Assembly: GCA_963751355.1 (NCBI GenBank)
Contig: CAVVVS010000048.1
Coordinates: forward strand, 13,407-77,406
DNA: 64,000 nt
Reading direction: 5' to 3'
DNA from: CAVVVS01 sp963751355
GTDB lineage: Bacteria > Bacteroidota > Ignavibacteria > Ignavibacteriales > Ignavibacteriaceae
Under the pieces are notes generated by a model. It saw only the letters and a program-made list of their open reading frames with translations, was not told the DNA's origin and did not search any database. The translations under genes and the position numbers were made by a program. This document shows, piece after piece, positions 18,207 to 27,271 of this stretch (its first letter is position 1; the number at the start of each line of letters is the position of its first letter).

Positions 18207-18730
18207 GACGGTTAAGCGACGAAATATTGAATAAATATATCGACGGAGATTTAACATCTTTTGAAATGAAGGAAGTAAAAGAAATTTTAAAAAGCTCTGA
18301 AGAAGACCGTAGAAATTTAAAAGCATTGCAATTAGTCCATCAAAACTTGAAAAACACTTCCGGATTTGAAACTTCAGTAAATTTTACGTCCAAAGTTATG
18401 GCTGGATTAAAGGGAAGAGTAAAAGCTAGAAAAGAAGATAAATATTTCATCTATTCCATCTCCTCTATTTTTATAGTTATAAGCCTGGGGGTAATAGGGT
18501 TTGTCCTTTACAATATAATTCATACCATAAACACAGCTCCGCAGGGACAGCAGGATGTTAATACTTATGTTAATTATGTTATCACTTTTTTCCACAACGT
18601 AAGTAGTATTTTTAACACGAACAGTATTCCTGTTTTCGGTTCTATCATTTCATTTGGAGTTATTATCAGTGCTTATTTATTTTACGAAAATCTGCGTCAC
18701 GCAAAAAGGAGATTGAGCAGGCAGAACTGA
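18203..18730 (+). CDS. Putative membrane anti-sigma factor
   Basis: A 175-residue protein translated by ATGA overlap with the ECF sigma gene. The N-terminal about 78 residues are soluble and helical, beginning MRRLSDEILNKYIDGDL, the usual opening of Bacteroidota anti-sigma domains. A membrane helix follows (about 82-104), then a short loop and a second hydrophobic segment (about 143-162), with a basic tail. The HxxxCxxC zinc motif of ZAS anti-sigma factors is absent, so it would be a non-zinc anti-sigma type. Function is inferred from position and N-terminal resemblance. The second membrane segment is less usual than the single-pass form. Confidence 0.72.
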   Translation: MRRLSDEILNKYIDGDLTSFEMKEVKEILKSSEEDRRNLKALQLVHQNLKNTSGFETSVNFTSKVMAGLKGRVKARKEDKYFIYSISSIFIVISLGVIGFVLYNIIHTINTAPQGQQDVNTYVNYVITFFHNVSSIFNTNSIPVFGSIISFGVIISAYLFYENLRHAKRRLSRQN

Positions 18731-18882
18731 ACCTATTTCATCAATTCTTATCTCATTATCTTATAAATGATTAACATAAAAAGCCATGTGCAAATCGTCC
18801 ACTTGGTGGTTGAAATTCATCCACTCAATGGTTGATTTTCAAGCATTATACGGCTAAATTTTTAACTGAGATTTTTAGAAAC

Positions 18883-19812
18883 ATGGATAAAATTATGGAT
18901 GACAATATAAAGACTAAATCCGGTTATGTGGCAATACTCGGCAAGCCGAATGCTGGAAAATCAACTTTAATGAACGTAATGCTGGGACAAAAGCTGTCTA
19001 TTGTTACCAACAAGCCGCAGACAACCCGTAAAAGGATTTTGGGAATTCTTTCGGAAAAAGATTATCAAATAATATTTTTCGATACACCGGGAATTCTAAC
19101 TCCGGGTTATTTAATGCAGGAAAAAATGATGGATATGGTGGATCAATCCGTAAAGGATGCTGACCTAATACTTCTTATTATAGATGTCGGAGCTGATCCA
19201 GCCGGGGCTAAAACTCTAAAGGACGATTATATTTATAAAACCTTGTTGAAATCAAAAAGACCCAAAATACTTTTACTCAACAAAGTAGATTTATCAAACC
19301 AGGAGCATATAAAATTACTTATATCAAAATATGAAGCCGGAAATGAATTTATCGGTATTATTCCTATTTCAGCATCATTAGGATATAATATTCATTCCGT
19401 GCTTTCCGAAATAGTTGAACATCTGCCCGAACATCCTAAATATTATCCCGAAGATATAGTAGCCGATGCAAATGAAAGATTTTTCGTTTCTGAAATTATC
19501 AGGGAAAAAATCTTTGAGCATTACCAGGAAGAAATCCCTTACAGTTGCGAAGTAATAATTGCCGATTATAAAGAAAGGGAAAAAGGCAAGGATTTTATTC
19601 AAGCAGAAATTGTTGTTGAAAAGGAAAGTCAGAAAGGAATAATTATCGGCAAACAAGGAGAGGCTTTAAAGAAAATCGGTAAGGAAGCGAGAGGATCGAT
19701 CGAAGAGTTTTTAGAAAAACCGGTATATCTTGATTTAAGAGTAAAAGTCAGAAAAAAATGGCGTTCGGATGAGAATATGCTTAAATCTTTTGGATATTCA
19801 GGGCACGATTAA
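18883..19812 (+). CDS. era: GTPase Era
   Basis: A 309-residue GTP-binding protein that assists 16S rRNA maturation and 30S subunit assembly. The G1 motif GKPNAGKST (about 20-28), the switch region ending QTTRKRILGI, G3 DTPG, G4 NKVD and G5 SA are all present, followed by the C-terminal KH domain with GKQGEALKKIGKEAR (about 262-276). An in-frame TTG at 18832 would add 17 residues that do not resemble Era, so the ATG at 18883 (or the one at 18895) is preferred. The region upstream has two near-identical 16-mers (TCCACT-nnn-TGGTTGA at 18798 and 18820) of unknown meaning. Confidence 0.94.
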   Translation: MDKIMDDNIKTKSGYVAILGKPNAGKSTLMNVMLGQKLSIVTNKPQTTRKRILGILSEKDYQIIFFDTPGILTPGYLMQEKMMDMVDQSVKDADLILLIIDVGADPAGAKTLKDDYIYKTLLKSKRPKILLLNKVDLSNQEHIKLLISKYEAGNEFIGIIPISASLGYNIHSVLSEIVEHLPEHPKYYPEDIVADANERFFVSEIIREKIFEHYQEEIPYSCEVIIADYKEREKGKDFIQAEIVVEKESQKGIIIGKQGEALKKIGKEARGSIEEFLEKPVYLDLRVKVRKKWRSDENMLKSFGYSGHD

Positions 19813-19853
19813 AAATATTTATTTCCTACCACAGAGTTAACAGAGATTACGCA

Positions 19854-19896
19854 AGAGAACAGAGTTTAAAATCTTTGGGAACTCTGCATGTTCTCT
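19854..19896. terminator. Hairpin after era with bulge
   Basis: AGAGAACAGAGTT (19854-19866) pairs with AACTCT (19880-19885) and GTTCTCT (19890-19896), leaving a 4-nt GCAT bulge. It lies in the 157-nt interval between era and the DMT exporter gene. The surrounding CACAGAG/CTCTGTG-type words resemble common Bacteroidota intergenic hairpin repeats. Terminator function is plausible, but no long T-run follows. Confidence 0.45.
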
Positions 19897-19969
19897 ATGA
19901 TAAAGACTTTCTGTGCATTATTCGTCCCTTGCATTTGTTATATTGCTATAAATAAAAGAACGGAACTTA

Positions 19970-20890
19970 ATGAAAAAATATTCCGGCGAAGCATTACTAC
20001 TGTTGGTTACGGTAATTTGGGGTGCTACATTTGTAATAATTAAAAATGCTCTTCATGATGTTTCACCGCTGGTTTTTATATCGCTTAGATTTTCAACCGC
20101 AGCCATACTATTATTACCCTTTGTAAAATTCTTTTTTAAGAACGTCAACAAAAAAGTTATAACAGGCGGCGTCATTTTAGGAATAATGTACTTTCTCGGA
20201 TTTTCCACTCAAACAATAGGTTTAAAATATACTACAGCAACAAAATCCAGTTTTATCACCGGCACCTTCATCCTTTTTACCCCGATTTTTCAATTTTTGT
20301 TTGAAAAGAAAAAACCGAGCATAAAAAATTTATTCGGTGTTCTGTTTGTACTAACAGGATTAGTAATGCTTTCCAGCAAAGGGACTTCCATTCTGGGTAT
20401 TTTCACCGAAATCGGCAGCGGTTTTAATATCGGAGACTTTTTTACTTTACTTTGTGCCATGTTTTTTGCTATGTATCTTGTGTATCTTGATATTATTAGT
20501 AAAAAATATGATTATCTGCCCTTGGTTTTTCTTCAGATTGTTGTGACCGGAATTTGCGGGATAATTTTTTCTATTTTTCTTTCAGCATCAAAATTGGAAG
20601 TGGTGCAAATTAATATAACACATAATGTTATTTTTGCCATAATTTACACCTCGTTATTGGCAACAATATTAACAACAACACTTCAAACAAAATTTCAAAA
20701 AGTTGTAACGCCCACCAAAGCGGGAATTATTTTTTCTTTCGAACCGATCTTTGCAGCGGTTTTTGCTTTTTTTGCCCTGGGTGAAAAAATTTCTAACTTT
20801 GGGGTTATGGGCTGTATACTTATATTTACAGGACTTATAGTTTCTGAATTATTTGGTAAGAACAATAAAGTTTATGAGCAGCAATCTTAA
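19970..20890 (+). CDS. EamA/DMT family transporter
   Basis: A 306-residue inner-membrane protein with about ten hydrophobic helices arranged as two EamA repeats (about 5-137 and 155-296). It carries the typical opening LLLVTVIWGATFVIIKNAL and second-repeat motifs such as FSFEPIFAAVFAFFALGE. Drug/metabolite transporters of this group export amino acids, nucleobases or other metabolites; the substrate cannot be told. Its last 17 nt overlap the acylphosphatase start, so it heads a tight gene string (acylphosphatase, ispF, DedA, lnt) reaching 23947. Confidence 0.9.
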   Translation: MKKYSGEALLLLVTVIWGATFVIIKNALHDVSPLVFISLRFSTAAILLLPFVKFFFKNVNKKVITGGVILGIMYFLGFSTQTIGLKYTTATKSSFITGTFILFTPIFQFLFEKKKPSIKNLFGVLFVLTGLVMLSSKGTSILGIFTEIGSGFNIGDFFTLLCAMFFAMYLVYLDIISKKYDYLPLVFLQIVVTGICGIIFSIFLSASKLEVVQINITHNVIFAIIYTSLLATILTTTLQTKFQKVVTPTKAGIIFSFEPIFAAVFAFFALGEKISNFGVMGCILIFTGLIVSELFGKNNKVYEQQS

Positions 20891-21158
20891 AAGAGGGGAA
20901 ATAGTAGTAAAAGGATTAGTACAGGGAGTAGGTTTCCGGTATTTTGTACTGCGAAATGCACAAAAGCTAGGTCTTAAGGGATATGTTCAAAACTTGTATA
21001 CAGGAGAAGTTTTGACTGTTGCAGAAGGAGAATATGTTTTAATCGAAGAGTTGTTTAAAATAATTAAAATTGGACCATCCCATGCTCAGGTGAACGATTA
21101 TAAAATTGAATGGGATGAATACAAGAATGAATTCAGTCGATTTGAGGTGAAATATTGA
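20874..21158 (+). CDS. Acylphosphatase
   Basis: A 94-residue protein of standard acylphosphatase length that hydrolyses carboxyl-phosphate bonds of acylphosphates. The catalytic block KGLVQGVGFRYFVLRNA contains the anion-binding loop and conserved Arg (about residues 12-28), and the Asn of GYVQNLYTGEV (about 38) completes the active site. The ATG at 20874 was chosen over an in-frame TTG at 20853, because the longer form has no family support and would deepen the overlap with the upstream gene. Its stop overlaps the TTG start of ispF. Confidence 0.93.
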   Translation: MSSNLKRGEIVVKGLVQGVGFRYFVLRNAQKLGLKGYVQNLYTGEVLTVAEGEYVLIEELFKIIKIGPSHAQVNDYKIEWDEYKNEFSRFEVKY

Positions 21159-21652
21159 AAAAAAGTTTTCGTACCGGATTGGGGTTTGATGTTCACGCAT
21201 TTTCAGAAGGCAGGAAACTGATATTAGGCGGAGTAGAAATTCCGTATGAAAAGGGACTGCTTGGTCATTCCGATGCCGATGTATTGCTTCATGCGATAAG
21301 TGACGCGTTACTGGGGGCGATTGCGTTAGGCGATATCGGACAGCATTTCCCGGATACAGATGAAAAATACAAAGGTGCCGACAGTGCCGAATTATTAAGG
21401 CAAGTATATTCATTAGTGATTCAAAAAGGATATACTCTGGGTAATCTCGATGCGATGCTGTTGCTGCAAAAACCGAAAATAGCATCATACATCCCTCTGA
21501 TGAGAAAAAGAATTGCGGAAATTTTAAATACAAGCGAAGAACAAATATCAATTAAAGTCACTACCACTGAAAAACTCGGCTTTGTCGGCAGGGAAGAAGG
21601 AGTGTCTGCTTTTTCAACCGTTTTAGTAATTAAAGAAAATAATCATGATTGA
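21155..21652 (+). CDS. ispF: 2-C-methyl-D-erythritol 2,4-cyclodiphosphate synthase
   Basis: A 165-residue enzyme of the MEP isoprenoid pathway that converts CDP-ME 2-phosphate to MEcPP. It has the metal-binding GLGFDVHAF (Asp and His near residues 10-12), GGVEIP, the GHSDADVLLHAISDALLGA block, and DIGQHFPD, all hallmarks of IspF. The start is TTG at 21155, supported by GAGGTG 5-6 nt upstream, and it shares bases with the acylphosphatase stop. Its end overlaps the DedA gene by 8 nt. This indicates an MEP-pathway organism. Confidence 0.96.
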   Translation: MKKSFRTGLGFDVHAFSEGRKLILGGVEIPYEKGLLGHSDADVLLHAISDALLGAIALGDIGQHFPDTDEKYKGADSAELLRQVYSLVIQKGYTLGNLDAMLLLQKPKIASYIPLMRKRIAEILNTSEEQISIKVTTTEKLGFVGREEGVSAFSTVLVIKENNHD

Positions 21653-22259
21653 AGAAGTCCTGAATTTTATTTCCAGTTTAACCCCGTTTTGGATTTACGT
21701 TGTGCTTTTCTTTTTTGCGTATATCGAAAATGTCTTTCCGCCTTCCCCGAGTGATTTGGTAGTTGTAATAGGAGGTTCGTTAATCGGTACCGGGACGATT
21801 CATTTTGTTCCGACACTGCTGCTCACAACCATCGGCAGTGTACTTGGTTTTATGACTTTATTCTTTATCGGAACTCAATTGGATAGAAAAGTAGTAAGAG
21901 CAGGTAAAATAAAATTCATTTCTCTGGAGGCTTTGAATAAAGCGGAGATATGGTTCAAAAAGTACGGTTATTTTATTATACTTGCTAACCGGTTTATGCC
22001 AGGCACTAGATCAGTGGTATCTTTTTTCGGCGGGCTAAGTGAACTCGATATAAAGAAAACAACAATATTTGCTACAATTAGCGCCCTTATATGGAATGGG
22101 ATAATTATATATCTCGGGGTAATTTTTGGACGAAACATTCATCTTGTTGACCAATACATGTCGCATTACAGTAACACCGTAATCGCAATTACTGTTTTAG
22201 TAATTTTATTCTTTACTATTAGGTATTTCTGGAAAAAAAGAAAGAATAATAAAAATTGA
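21645..22259 (+). CDS. DedA family membrane protein
   Basis: A 204-residue inner-membrane protein of the DedA/SNARE-associated family. It shows FAYIENVFPPSPSDLVVVIGG (about 24-44, with the conserved Glu and Pro-rich turn) and the second motif RFMPGTRSVVSFFGG (about 117-131), followed by C-terminal helices and a basic tail. DedA proteins are implicated in recycling of lipid carriers such as undecaprenyl phosphate and in membrane homeostasis. It overlaps ispF by 8 nt and lnt by 4 nt, so all three are translationally coupled. The pairing with an envelope lipid enzyme (lnt) fits an envelope role. Confidence 0.9.
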   Translation: MIEEVLNFISSLTPFWIYVVLFFFAYIENVFPPSPSDLVVVIGGSLIGTGTIHFVPTLLLTTIGSVLGFMTLFFIGTQLDRKVVRAGKIKFISLEALNKAEIWFKKYGYFIILANRFMPGTRSVVSFFGGLSELDIKKTTIFATISALIWNGIIIYLGVIFGRNIHLVDQYMSHYSNTVIAITVLVILFFTIRYFWKKRKNNKN

Positions 22260-23947
22260 AAATATTTTCCCGGCAAAATAGAGAACAACCTTCTCCCGGG
22301 AGGAGAAAGGAAAAGAAAAGAGATTTATTGCTGCTGGTACTCAGCGGTATTTTATTGGGTATATCATTTCCCCCGTTTCCCTTTCCATTTACACTCTTAA
22401 TGTTTTTTGCTCTTACCCCTTATTTTTATGTTATTGAAAAACGAACGGGGCTGGCGGAAATCAGCAGGGCGACTTATTTAACTTTTTTTGTCTTCAGTGT
22501 AATAACACTTTACTGGGTGGGGAGTTGGCAGAAACAAGCTGATCCTTTTTTAATGATTGCCGGCGGTACTCTGCTTTTTTTCAATCCCCTCCTGTTTTTA
22601 ATTCCGTCAACTTTACTTTATCTGAGCAGAAGAATATTTCCGAAAAAAATTACTCTATTTATTTTTCCCTTATTTTGGGTTACATATGAATATCTTTACA
22701 CGGTAACCGATCTTCATTTCCCCTGGTTAATATTAGGACACGGATTAGCTAAGTTTACAGTATTCATTCAAGCGGCTGATACAATTGGCGCTGTGGGATT
22801 ATCAATTGTCGTCCTTTTAATAAATATCTTCATATATAAAGCTTTTATTTCATTTAAATCTTCAAGAAAAAGATTTGCTTATAATTTGTCATTTGGGATA
22901 TTAATATTTGCGGCATTTGTAATTTACGGACTTCACCGTCTCTCCACTTTTAAGGTTTCCGAAAAGACAATCAAGGTCGGGTTAATTCAGCCGAATATTG
23001 ATCCATGGAATAAATGGGAAACCAACGATTTATCTAATTTAACGAATGAATACCTGAACCTATCAAAAGAAGCAGTTAATAAAGGTGCGGAATTAATTGT
23101 TTGGCCGGAAACGGCATACCCTGTTTATTTATTAGCAGGAAATTATCCGCATATTGTTGATTCGATTTATAGCTTTCTTCAAAAAAATAATATTTATCTT
23201 CTTACTGGAATGCCGGATGTAAGATTTTACATGAAGGGTGATAAAATTCCGCCTCATGCAATGGAGAGCAGCAGTGGTAAATATTATTATACAACGCATA
23301 ATGCAATCATGCTCCTTTCTCCGGTTACCAGAAAATTGCAAAGATACGGTAAGATGAAATTAGTGCCTTTCGGTGAACGAGTTCCGTTTGTTGATCAGTT
23401 CCCTTTTTTAGGTAAACTCATTAGCTGGGGAGTTGGAATATCGGGGTGGAATGTAGGAAGAGATACTACAGATTTTAAAATCCCTTATTCACAATTTGCT
23501 GGTCTCGAAAATAAAGTAAATTCGAAAGACTCATTATCGATTGATGGAGTTGTTTGTTTTGAATCTGTTTTCCCTTATTTTATTACAAATTTTATCAGAA
23601 GAGGCGGACAGTTAATTACAATCGTAACCAACGATAGCTGGTACGGCAATTCAAGCGGACCTTATCAGCATGAAGATATTGCATGCTTAAGAGCCGTGGA
23701 AAACAGAAGATCAGTAATACGCGATGCTAATGGCGGGATCAGTTGTATCATCGATCCTTTGGGAAGGATTAAAACGAGCACTAAAATGTACACAAAAACG
23801 ATTTTAGTCGGTGATGTACATGTAGAAACCAAAGAAACTTTTTTTACAAAACATCCGATGATAATTCCATACCTAAGTTCGGGCTTCTCGCTTTGGGTAT
23901 TTGGGATCTTCATTTTGTTAACTATAAAAAAGAAATTTGAGCTATAA
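22256..23947 (+). CDS. lnt: Apolipoprotein N-acyltransferase
   Basis: A 563-residue inner-membrane enzyme that adds the third acyl chain to lipoproteins. About seven hydrophobic helices (about residues 24-225) precede a nitrilase-like periplasmic domain (about 240-515) with the catalytic Glu in VWPETAYPV, the Lys in YGKMKLVPFGERVPF and the Cys in DGVVCFESVFP, plus VTNDSWYGNSSGPYQH. A final helix closes the protein. The start is TTG at 22256, overlapping the DedA stop; the charged N-terminal 23 residues are atypical, so initiation could be slightly downstream. Confidence 0.94.
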   Translation: MKIFSRQNREQPSPGRRKEKKRDLLLLVLSGILLGISFPPFPFPFTLLMFFALTPYFYVIEKRTGLAEISRATYLTFFVFSVITLYWVGSWQKQADPFLMIAGGTLLFFNPLLFLIPSTLLYLSRRIFPKKITLFIFPLFWVTYEYLYTVTDLHFPWLILGHGLAKFTVFIQAADTIGAVGLSIVVLLINIFIYKAFISFKSSRKRFAYNLSFGILIFAAFVIYGLHRLSTFKVSEKTIKVGLIQPNIDPWNKWETNDLSNLTNEYLNLSKEAVNKGAELIVWPETAYPVYLLAGNYPHIVDSIYSFLQKNNIYLLTGMPDVRFYMKGDKIPPHAMESSSGKYYYTTHNAIMLLSPVTRKLQRYGKMKLVPFGERVPFVDQFPFLGKLISWGVGISGWNVGRDTTDFKIPYSQFAGLENKVNSKDSLSIDGVVCFESVFPYFITNFIRRGGQLITIVTNDSWYGNSSGPYQHEDIACLRAVENRRSVIRDANGGISCIIDPLGRIKTSTKMYTKTILVGDVHVETKETFFTKHPMIIPYLSSGFSLWVFGIFILLTIKKKFEL

Positions 23948-24036
23948 ATCATTTAATATTTAAAATTAAAAAATTAAATTTGTAATTCTTATTATACTTT
24001 TAGAATTTAATCTAACTAATCTTGAAAGTTATTATC

Positions 24037-25071
24037 ATGAATAACCCAATCGATTTGAGAAGTGACACCGTAACCAAACCATCACAACCAATGCGCAAAG
24101 CTATGTACGAAGCAGAAGTCGGAGATGATGTTTTTCGTGAAGATCCGACGGTGAATATGCTTGAAAAATATGCTGCTGATCTTTTGGGTAAAGAAGCTGC
24201 TTTATTCGTTCCGAGCGGAGTAATGGGAAATCAAATTTGTCTTAATGTGCTTACTAATCCCGGTGATGAAGTTATTTGCGAAAGAGATGCTCATATTTTT
24301 CAGTATGAATCCGGATCACCTGCCGCATTAAGCGGGATTCAATTAATGCCGGTGGATGGTAAAATGGGAGTAATCACTCCCGGACAAATTGAACCGTACA
24401 TCAGGCCTGCTAGTGCATATTATATGCCGCGGTCAAAAGTAATTGAAATTGAAAACACACATAACCGGGCAGGCGGAACCGTTCAACCTCTTGACAATAT
24501 TAAAAATCTAAAAGAACTTGCTACAAAATATAATTTGTTTTTTCATATGGACGGGGCGAGAATTTGGAATGCCTCGGCTGCTTCTAACATTTCAGTAAGC
24601 GAATATGCTTCTTATGCTGATTCAATTTCATGCTGTTTATCAAAAGGACTAGGTGCACCGGTTGGTTCAATTATAGCAGGGACAAAGTATTTTATTAAGG
24701 AAGCATTCCGGGTTAGAAAAGGATGGGGTGGCGGAATGAGACAAATCGGTATTTTGGCTGCTGCCGGATTGTATGCGTTAAAAAATAATATAGAAAGATT
24801 GAACGAAGACCACGAGAAAGCTCACCTGCTTGCTGAGACAATAGATGAAATACCGTCTCTCGAAATTGATATGGCTTCGGTTCAAACGAATATCGTGATA
24901 TTCAAATCTCTTACACTTTCACCTGAAGAAGCAATCGATAAATGTAAAGAAAGAGGACTGCTTATTTCGGAAGGAAAACCCGGTTACCTCAGAGCGATTA
25001 CGCATCTTGACGTAAATTTTGAAGAAGTTGAAAAAGCTACCGGGATAATTAAGGAAGTATTTGGTTCATAG
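24037..25071 (+). CDS. ltaE: Low-specificity L-threonine aldolase
   Basis: A 344-residue PLP enzyme cleaving L-threonine or allo-threonine to glycine and acetaldehyde. Recognisable blocks are IDLRSDTVTKPSQPMRKAM at the N-terminus, VGDDVFREDPTVN, FVPSGVMGNQ, the HMDGARIWNA region and SCCLSKGLGAPVGS with the PLP Lys. The ATG at 24037 matches family starts; an in-frame TTG at 24022 adds five unsupported residues. It stands alone, followed by a long imperfect inverted repeat (25095-25160). Confidence 0.94.
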   Translation: MNNPIDLRSDTVTKPSQPMRKAMYEAEVGDDVFREDPTVNMLEKYAADLLGKEAALFVPSGVMGNQICLNVLTNPGDEVICERDAHIFQYESGSPAALSGIQLMPVDGKMGVITPGQIEPYIRPASAYYMPRSKVIEIENTHNRAGGTVQPLDNIKNLKELATKYNLFFHMDGARIWNASAASNISVSEYASYADSISCCLSKGLGAPVGSIIAGTKYFIKEAFRVRKGWGGGMRQIGILAAAGLYALKNNIERLNEDHEKAHLLAETIDEIPSLEIDMASVQTNIVIFKSLTLSPEEAIDKCKERGLLISEGKPGYLRAITHLDVNFEEVEKATGIIKEVFGS

Positions 25072-25094
25072 TTTAATTGACAAACTGTTATACT

Positions 25095-25160
25095 GTTCAA
25101 TTGTTAAATTGATATGATTTATTAGAATAAGATATAAAATCAACAATTTGACAATTGAAC
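25095..25160. repeat. Long intergenic inverted repeat
   Basis: GTTCAATTGTTAAATTG (25095-25111) and CAATTTGACAATTGAAC (25144-25160) are complementary at 16 of 17 positions, and the exception is a U-G pair in + strand RNA. A further outer pair (GTTTAAT at 25071, ATTAAAC at 25162) extends the symmetry. It sits between ltaE and the thioesterase gene and may act as a terminator for ltaE or be a decayed repeat unit. Confidence 0.6.
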
Positions 25161-25190
25161 CATTAAACCATAATTAGTAATGAAATTCAA

Positions 25191-25634
25191 ATGGCAGAAA
25201 AGAATCTATCAATCAAAGATTACAAGCATAAGATTAAAATAAAAGTAAGATTTTCTGATCTGGATGCAATGCGGCATGTGAACAATGCAACTTATCTTTC
25301 ATACCTCGAAGAAGCAAGAATTGCGTATTACAAAGATGTTCTGAATATGTCTAAAGACGGGCTGGATTTTGGAGCGGTAGTCGCAAAAATTGAGATAAGT
25401 TACGTTCAGCCTTTAGTGTTAGGTGAAGAAATTGAAGTGCTTACCAGGACGGCTAAATTCGGAAGAAAAAGTTCGGACATAGAGAACCTTATTACTGTTG
25501 AGCGGAGCGGTAAAATAATTATTGCTGCCGCTGCATTAACAAAATTAGTTTCTTATGATTACAAAGAGCTTAAATCAATTGAAACTCCTGAAGATGTGAA
25601 AAAAAAGATTGAACAGTTTGAACATATGGAATAA
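25191..25634 (+). CDS. Acyl-CoA thioesterase (4HBT/YbgC-like hot-dog fold)
   Basis: A 147-residue hot-dog-fold protein. The 4HBT signature is clear: KIKVRFSDLDAMRHVNNATYLSYLEEARIAYY (key residues are the Asp-Leu-Asp-x4-His-Val-Asn-Asn run near 24-32 and the Glu-Glu-Ala-Arg). The active-site Asp and the long hot-dog helix are in place. Such proteins hydrolyse acyl-CoA thioesters. A paralogous thioesterase lies at the far end of the beta-oxidation cluster (35796-36257). This one is separated from that cluster by the regulator gene on the other strand. Confidence 0.88.
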   Translation: MAEKNLSIKDYKHKIKIKVRFSDLDAMRHVNNATYLSYLEEARIAYYKDVLNMSKDGLDFGAVVAKIEISYVQPLVLGEEIEVLTRTAKFGRKSSDIENLITVERSGKIIIAAAALTKLVSYDYKELKSIETPEDVKKKIEQFEHME

Positions 25635-25715
25635 TTAAATTCCTATTAAAAATGGTTTCATACATTATTTCATCGAACGACTAATTTAAGAGATAATATC
25701 CGGGGAAATAAGCTA

Positions 25716-27212
25716 TCAGATGCTTTCCTGCAATTGTTGGAGTGCTTTCTCTAATCGCAATGATTTTTCAATCCTTTCTGCGGAGGTGGGCGGTGCAATC
25801 CGGTCTTTACAGTCTGTTAGTGTACAGCTTTCACAAGTATCATTTACAATTTTTTTTGGTACACTAAGATCATTCCAGAAATTTATTTTTTGTTTTAATA
25901 AGTCATCAATTTGATAACCGATAGTGACACTGTATAAATTGTTTTCAATTAAACTGCTTCGCTGCGCTACCGAAATGCATAAATACTCATCGTTCGAATC
26001 AAAAAAAGTAGAATGTAAAATACCGGCTGTTCTTCCTTCATAATCTTTTTCTTTTTTAAAAACTTCTTCTAATTTGTTTAAAGTCTCGATAGATATCCAT
26101 CTTCTGCAATAATGTTCCTTGCTCTGATATCCCCCGGGGTTTCTTCGCGTGTTCAGCCTTATTTCTTTTGACAGATCATATTTATTAGCTCCCAATACGT
26201 AGTTGAATCTTAGAAAGAAAAACTTGTTTAATCCCAAATATTTGGCGGAAAGATTAGCCAGTCTCTGGAAAAACATTTCGGGTGTTGCATTATATTTATC
26301 AAGCAATGATAAAAATTTATCCTCCTCAAATTTCCTCGAATCAAATAATTTTTTAATATCGGGTATCAAATAATTATGATTTATGATAAGAGCCGTTGAG
26401 AAATAAGATACTTTGAAATAATTAAGTAATTGATCAAACGTATTAAGCTTTAAACTTGAGTAAATATAACTTCTTTCTTTTATACCCAAAAAATTATATG
26501 CCAGCTCTTTCCCGATAACAAAAGCTTTTCGCTGCCCGGACAGTTTTTGGTTCAGCAGTAATTTATTTTTCTTTCCCTTAACTACTACAGCTCTTAAACC
26601 GCTGAGCTCGGAATAACTATTTAGTGAAGTCTCGTCTATTTCATAATCATATTTATTTTCAAGTATAGGTTTAAGCTGCTGATATTCTATAGTAGGTAGT
26701 CCTTTAAGATTATTTTTTTTTGCAAATTGTTCAACTGCCTTTTCAAGATCTTCAAAATAATTATCATTGAATTCCTTAAATGTTCTGAGTGCAGTGCGGC
26801 TGAAATTATTTTGAATCATCTCCGATCCCTTCGCCGTCTCAATAAACGTAGCCATCAAAGCGCTGAGCTGCAGAGAAGTATTGGACATAATGTTTATCAA
26901 TTTATTGATATCGATTCCGTAATGATCCAAAGGCAATTGTTCCAGAATATTTGATTCCAAAAGCTCCTCGATAGGTGCTAGGTTTCTCATTAATTTTAAC
27001 GATACTAGTTTATCATAAGTAACACCTAAGGATTCTGCCAGTGTTGCAATTTTATCGGCTTTAGGATATTTTTTCCCGCTTTCTATCTCGTTAAGATATG
27101 AAACTGATAGATTACTTTTTGCAGCCAGTTTTGAAAGAGACATTTTCTTATCTTGACGTAACTGCTTTAATTTCAACCCGAAAATCAATTTTATGTAATT
27201 ACCTTTTGCCAT
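25716..27212 (-). CDS. XRE-family regulator, RamB/ScfR-like, with degenerate IrrE domain
   Basis: A 498-residue regulator. An N-terminal helix-turn-helix (about 8-65; LRQDKKMSLSKLAAKSNLSV, SYLNEIESGKKYP) is followed by an ImmA/IrrE-like region in which the protease motif HExxH is replaced by KELAY (near 231), and a C-terminal domain with C-x2-C-x4-C-x2-R-x-A-P-P (CESCTLTDCKDRIAPP, about 461-476). This layout matches the RamB/ScfR group, which senses CoA esters or short-chain acyl metabolites. It is divergent from fadD with 182 nt between, where a repeated GCRAAAATTC site occurs. Control of the beta-oxidation genes is a strong contextual inference. Confidence 0.88.
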   Translation of the reverse strand: MAKGNYIKLIFGLKLKQLRQDKKMSLSKLAAKSNLSVSYLNEIESGKKYPKADKIATLAESLGVTYDKLVSLKLMRNLAPIEELLESNILEQLPLDHYGIDINKLINIMSNTSLQLSALMATFIETAKGSEMIQNNFSRTALRTFKEFNDNYFEDLEKAVEQFAKKNNLKGLPTIEYQQLKPILENKYDYEIDETSLNSYSELSGLRAVVVKGKKNKLLLNQKLSGQRKAFVIGKELAYNFLGIKERSYIYSSLKLNTFDQLLNYFKVSYFSTALIINHNYLIPDIKKLFDSRKFEEDKFLSLLDKYNATPEMFFQRLANLSAKYLGLNKFFFLRFNYVLGANKYDLSKEIRLNTRRNPGGYQSKEHYCRRWISIETLNKLEEVFKKEKDYEGRTAGILHSTFFDSNDEYLCISVAQRSSLIENNLYSVTIGYQIDDLLKQKINFWNDLSVPKKIVNDTCESCTLTDCKDRIAPPTSAERIEKSLRLEKALQQLQESI

Positions 27213-27271
27213 CGCGGTTTTACCTTCAATAATTTTTCCGGGTGTAATATATTAAAAATTAAAATAAATAT

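Noticed and set aside
21039..21551. A 170-codon - strand reading frame
   Set aside because: It is wholly antisense to ispF and acylphosphatase, both with clear family motifs, and shows no domain of its own.
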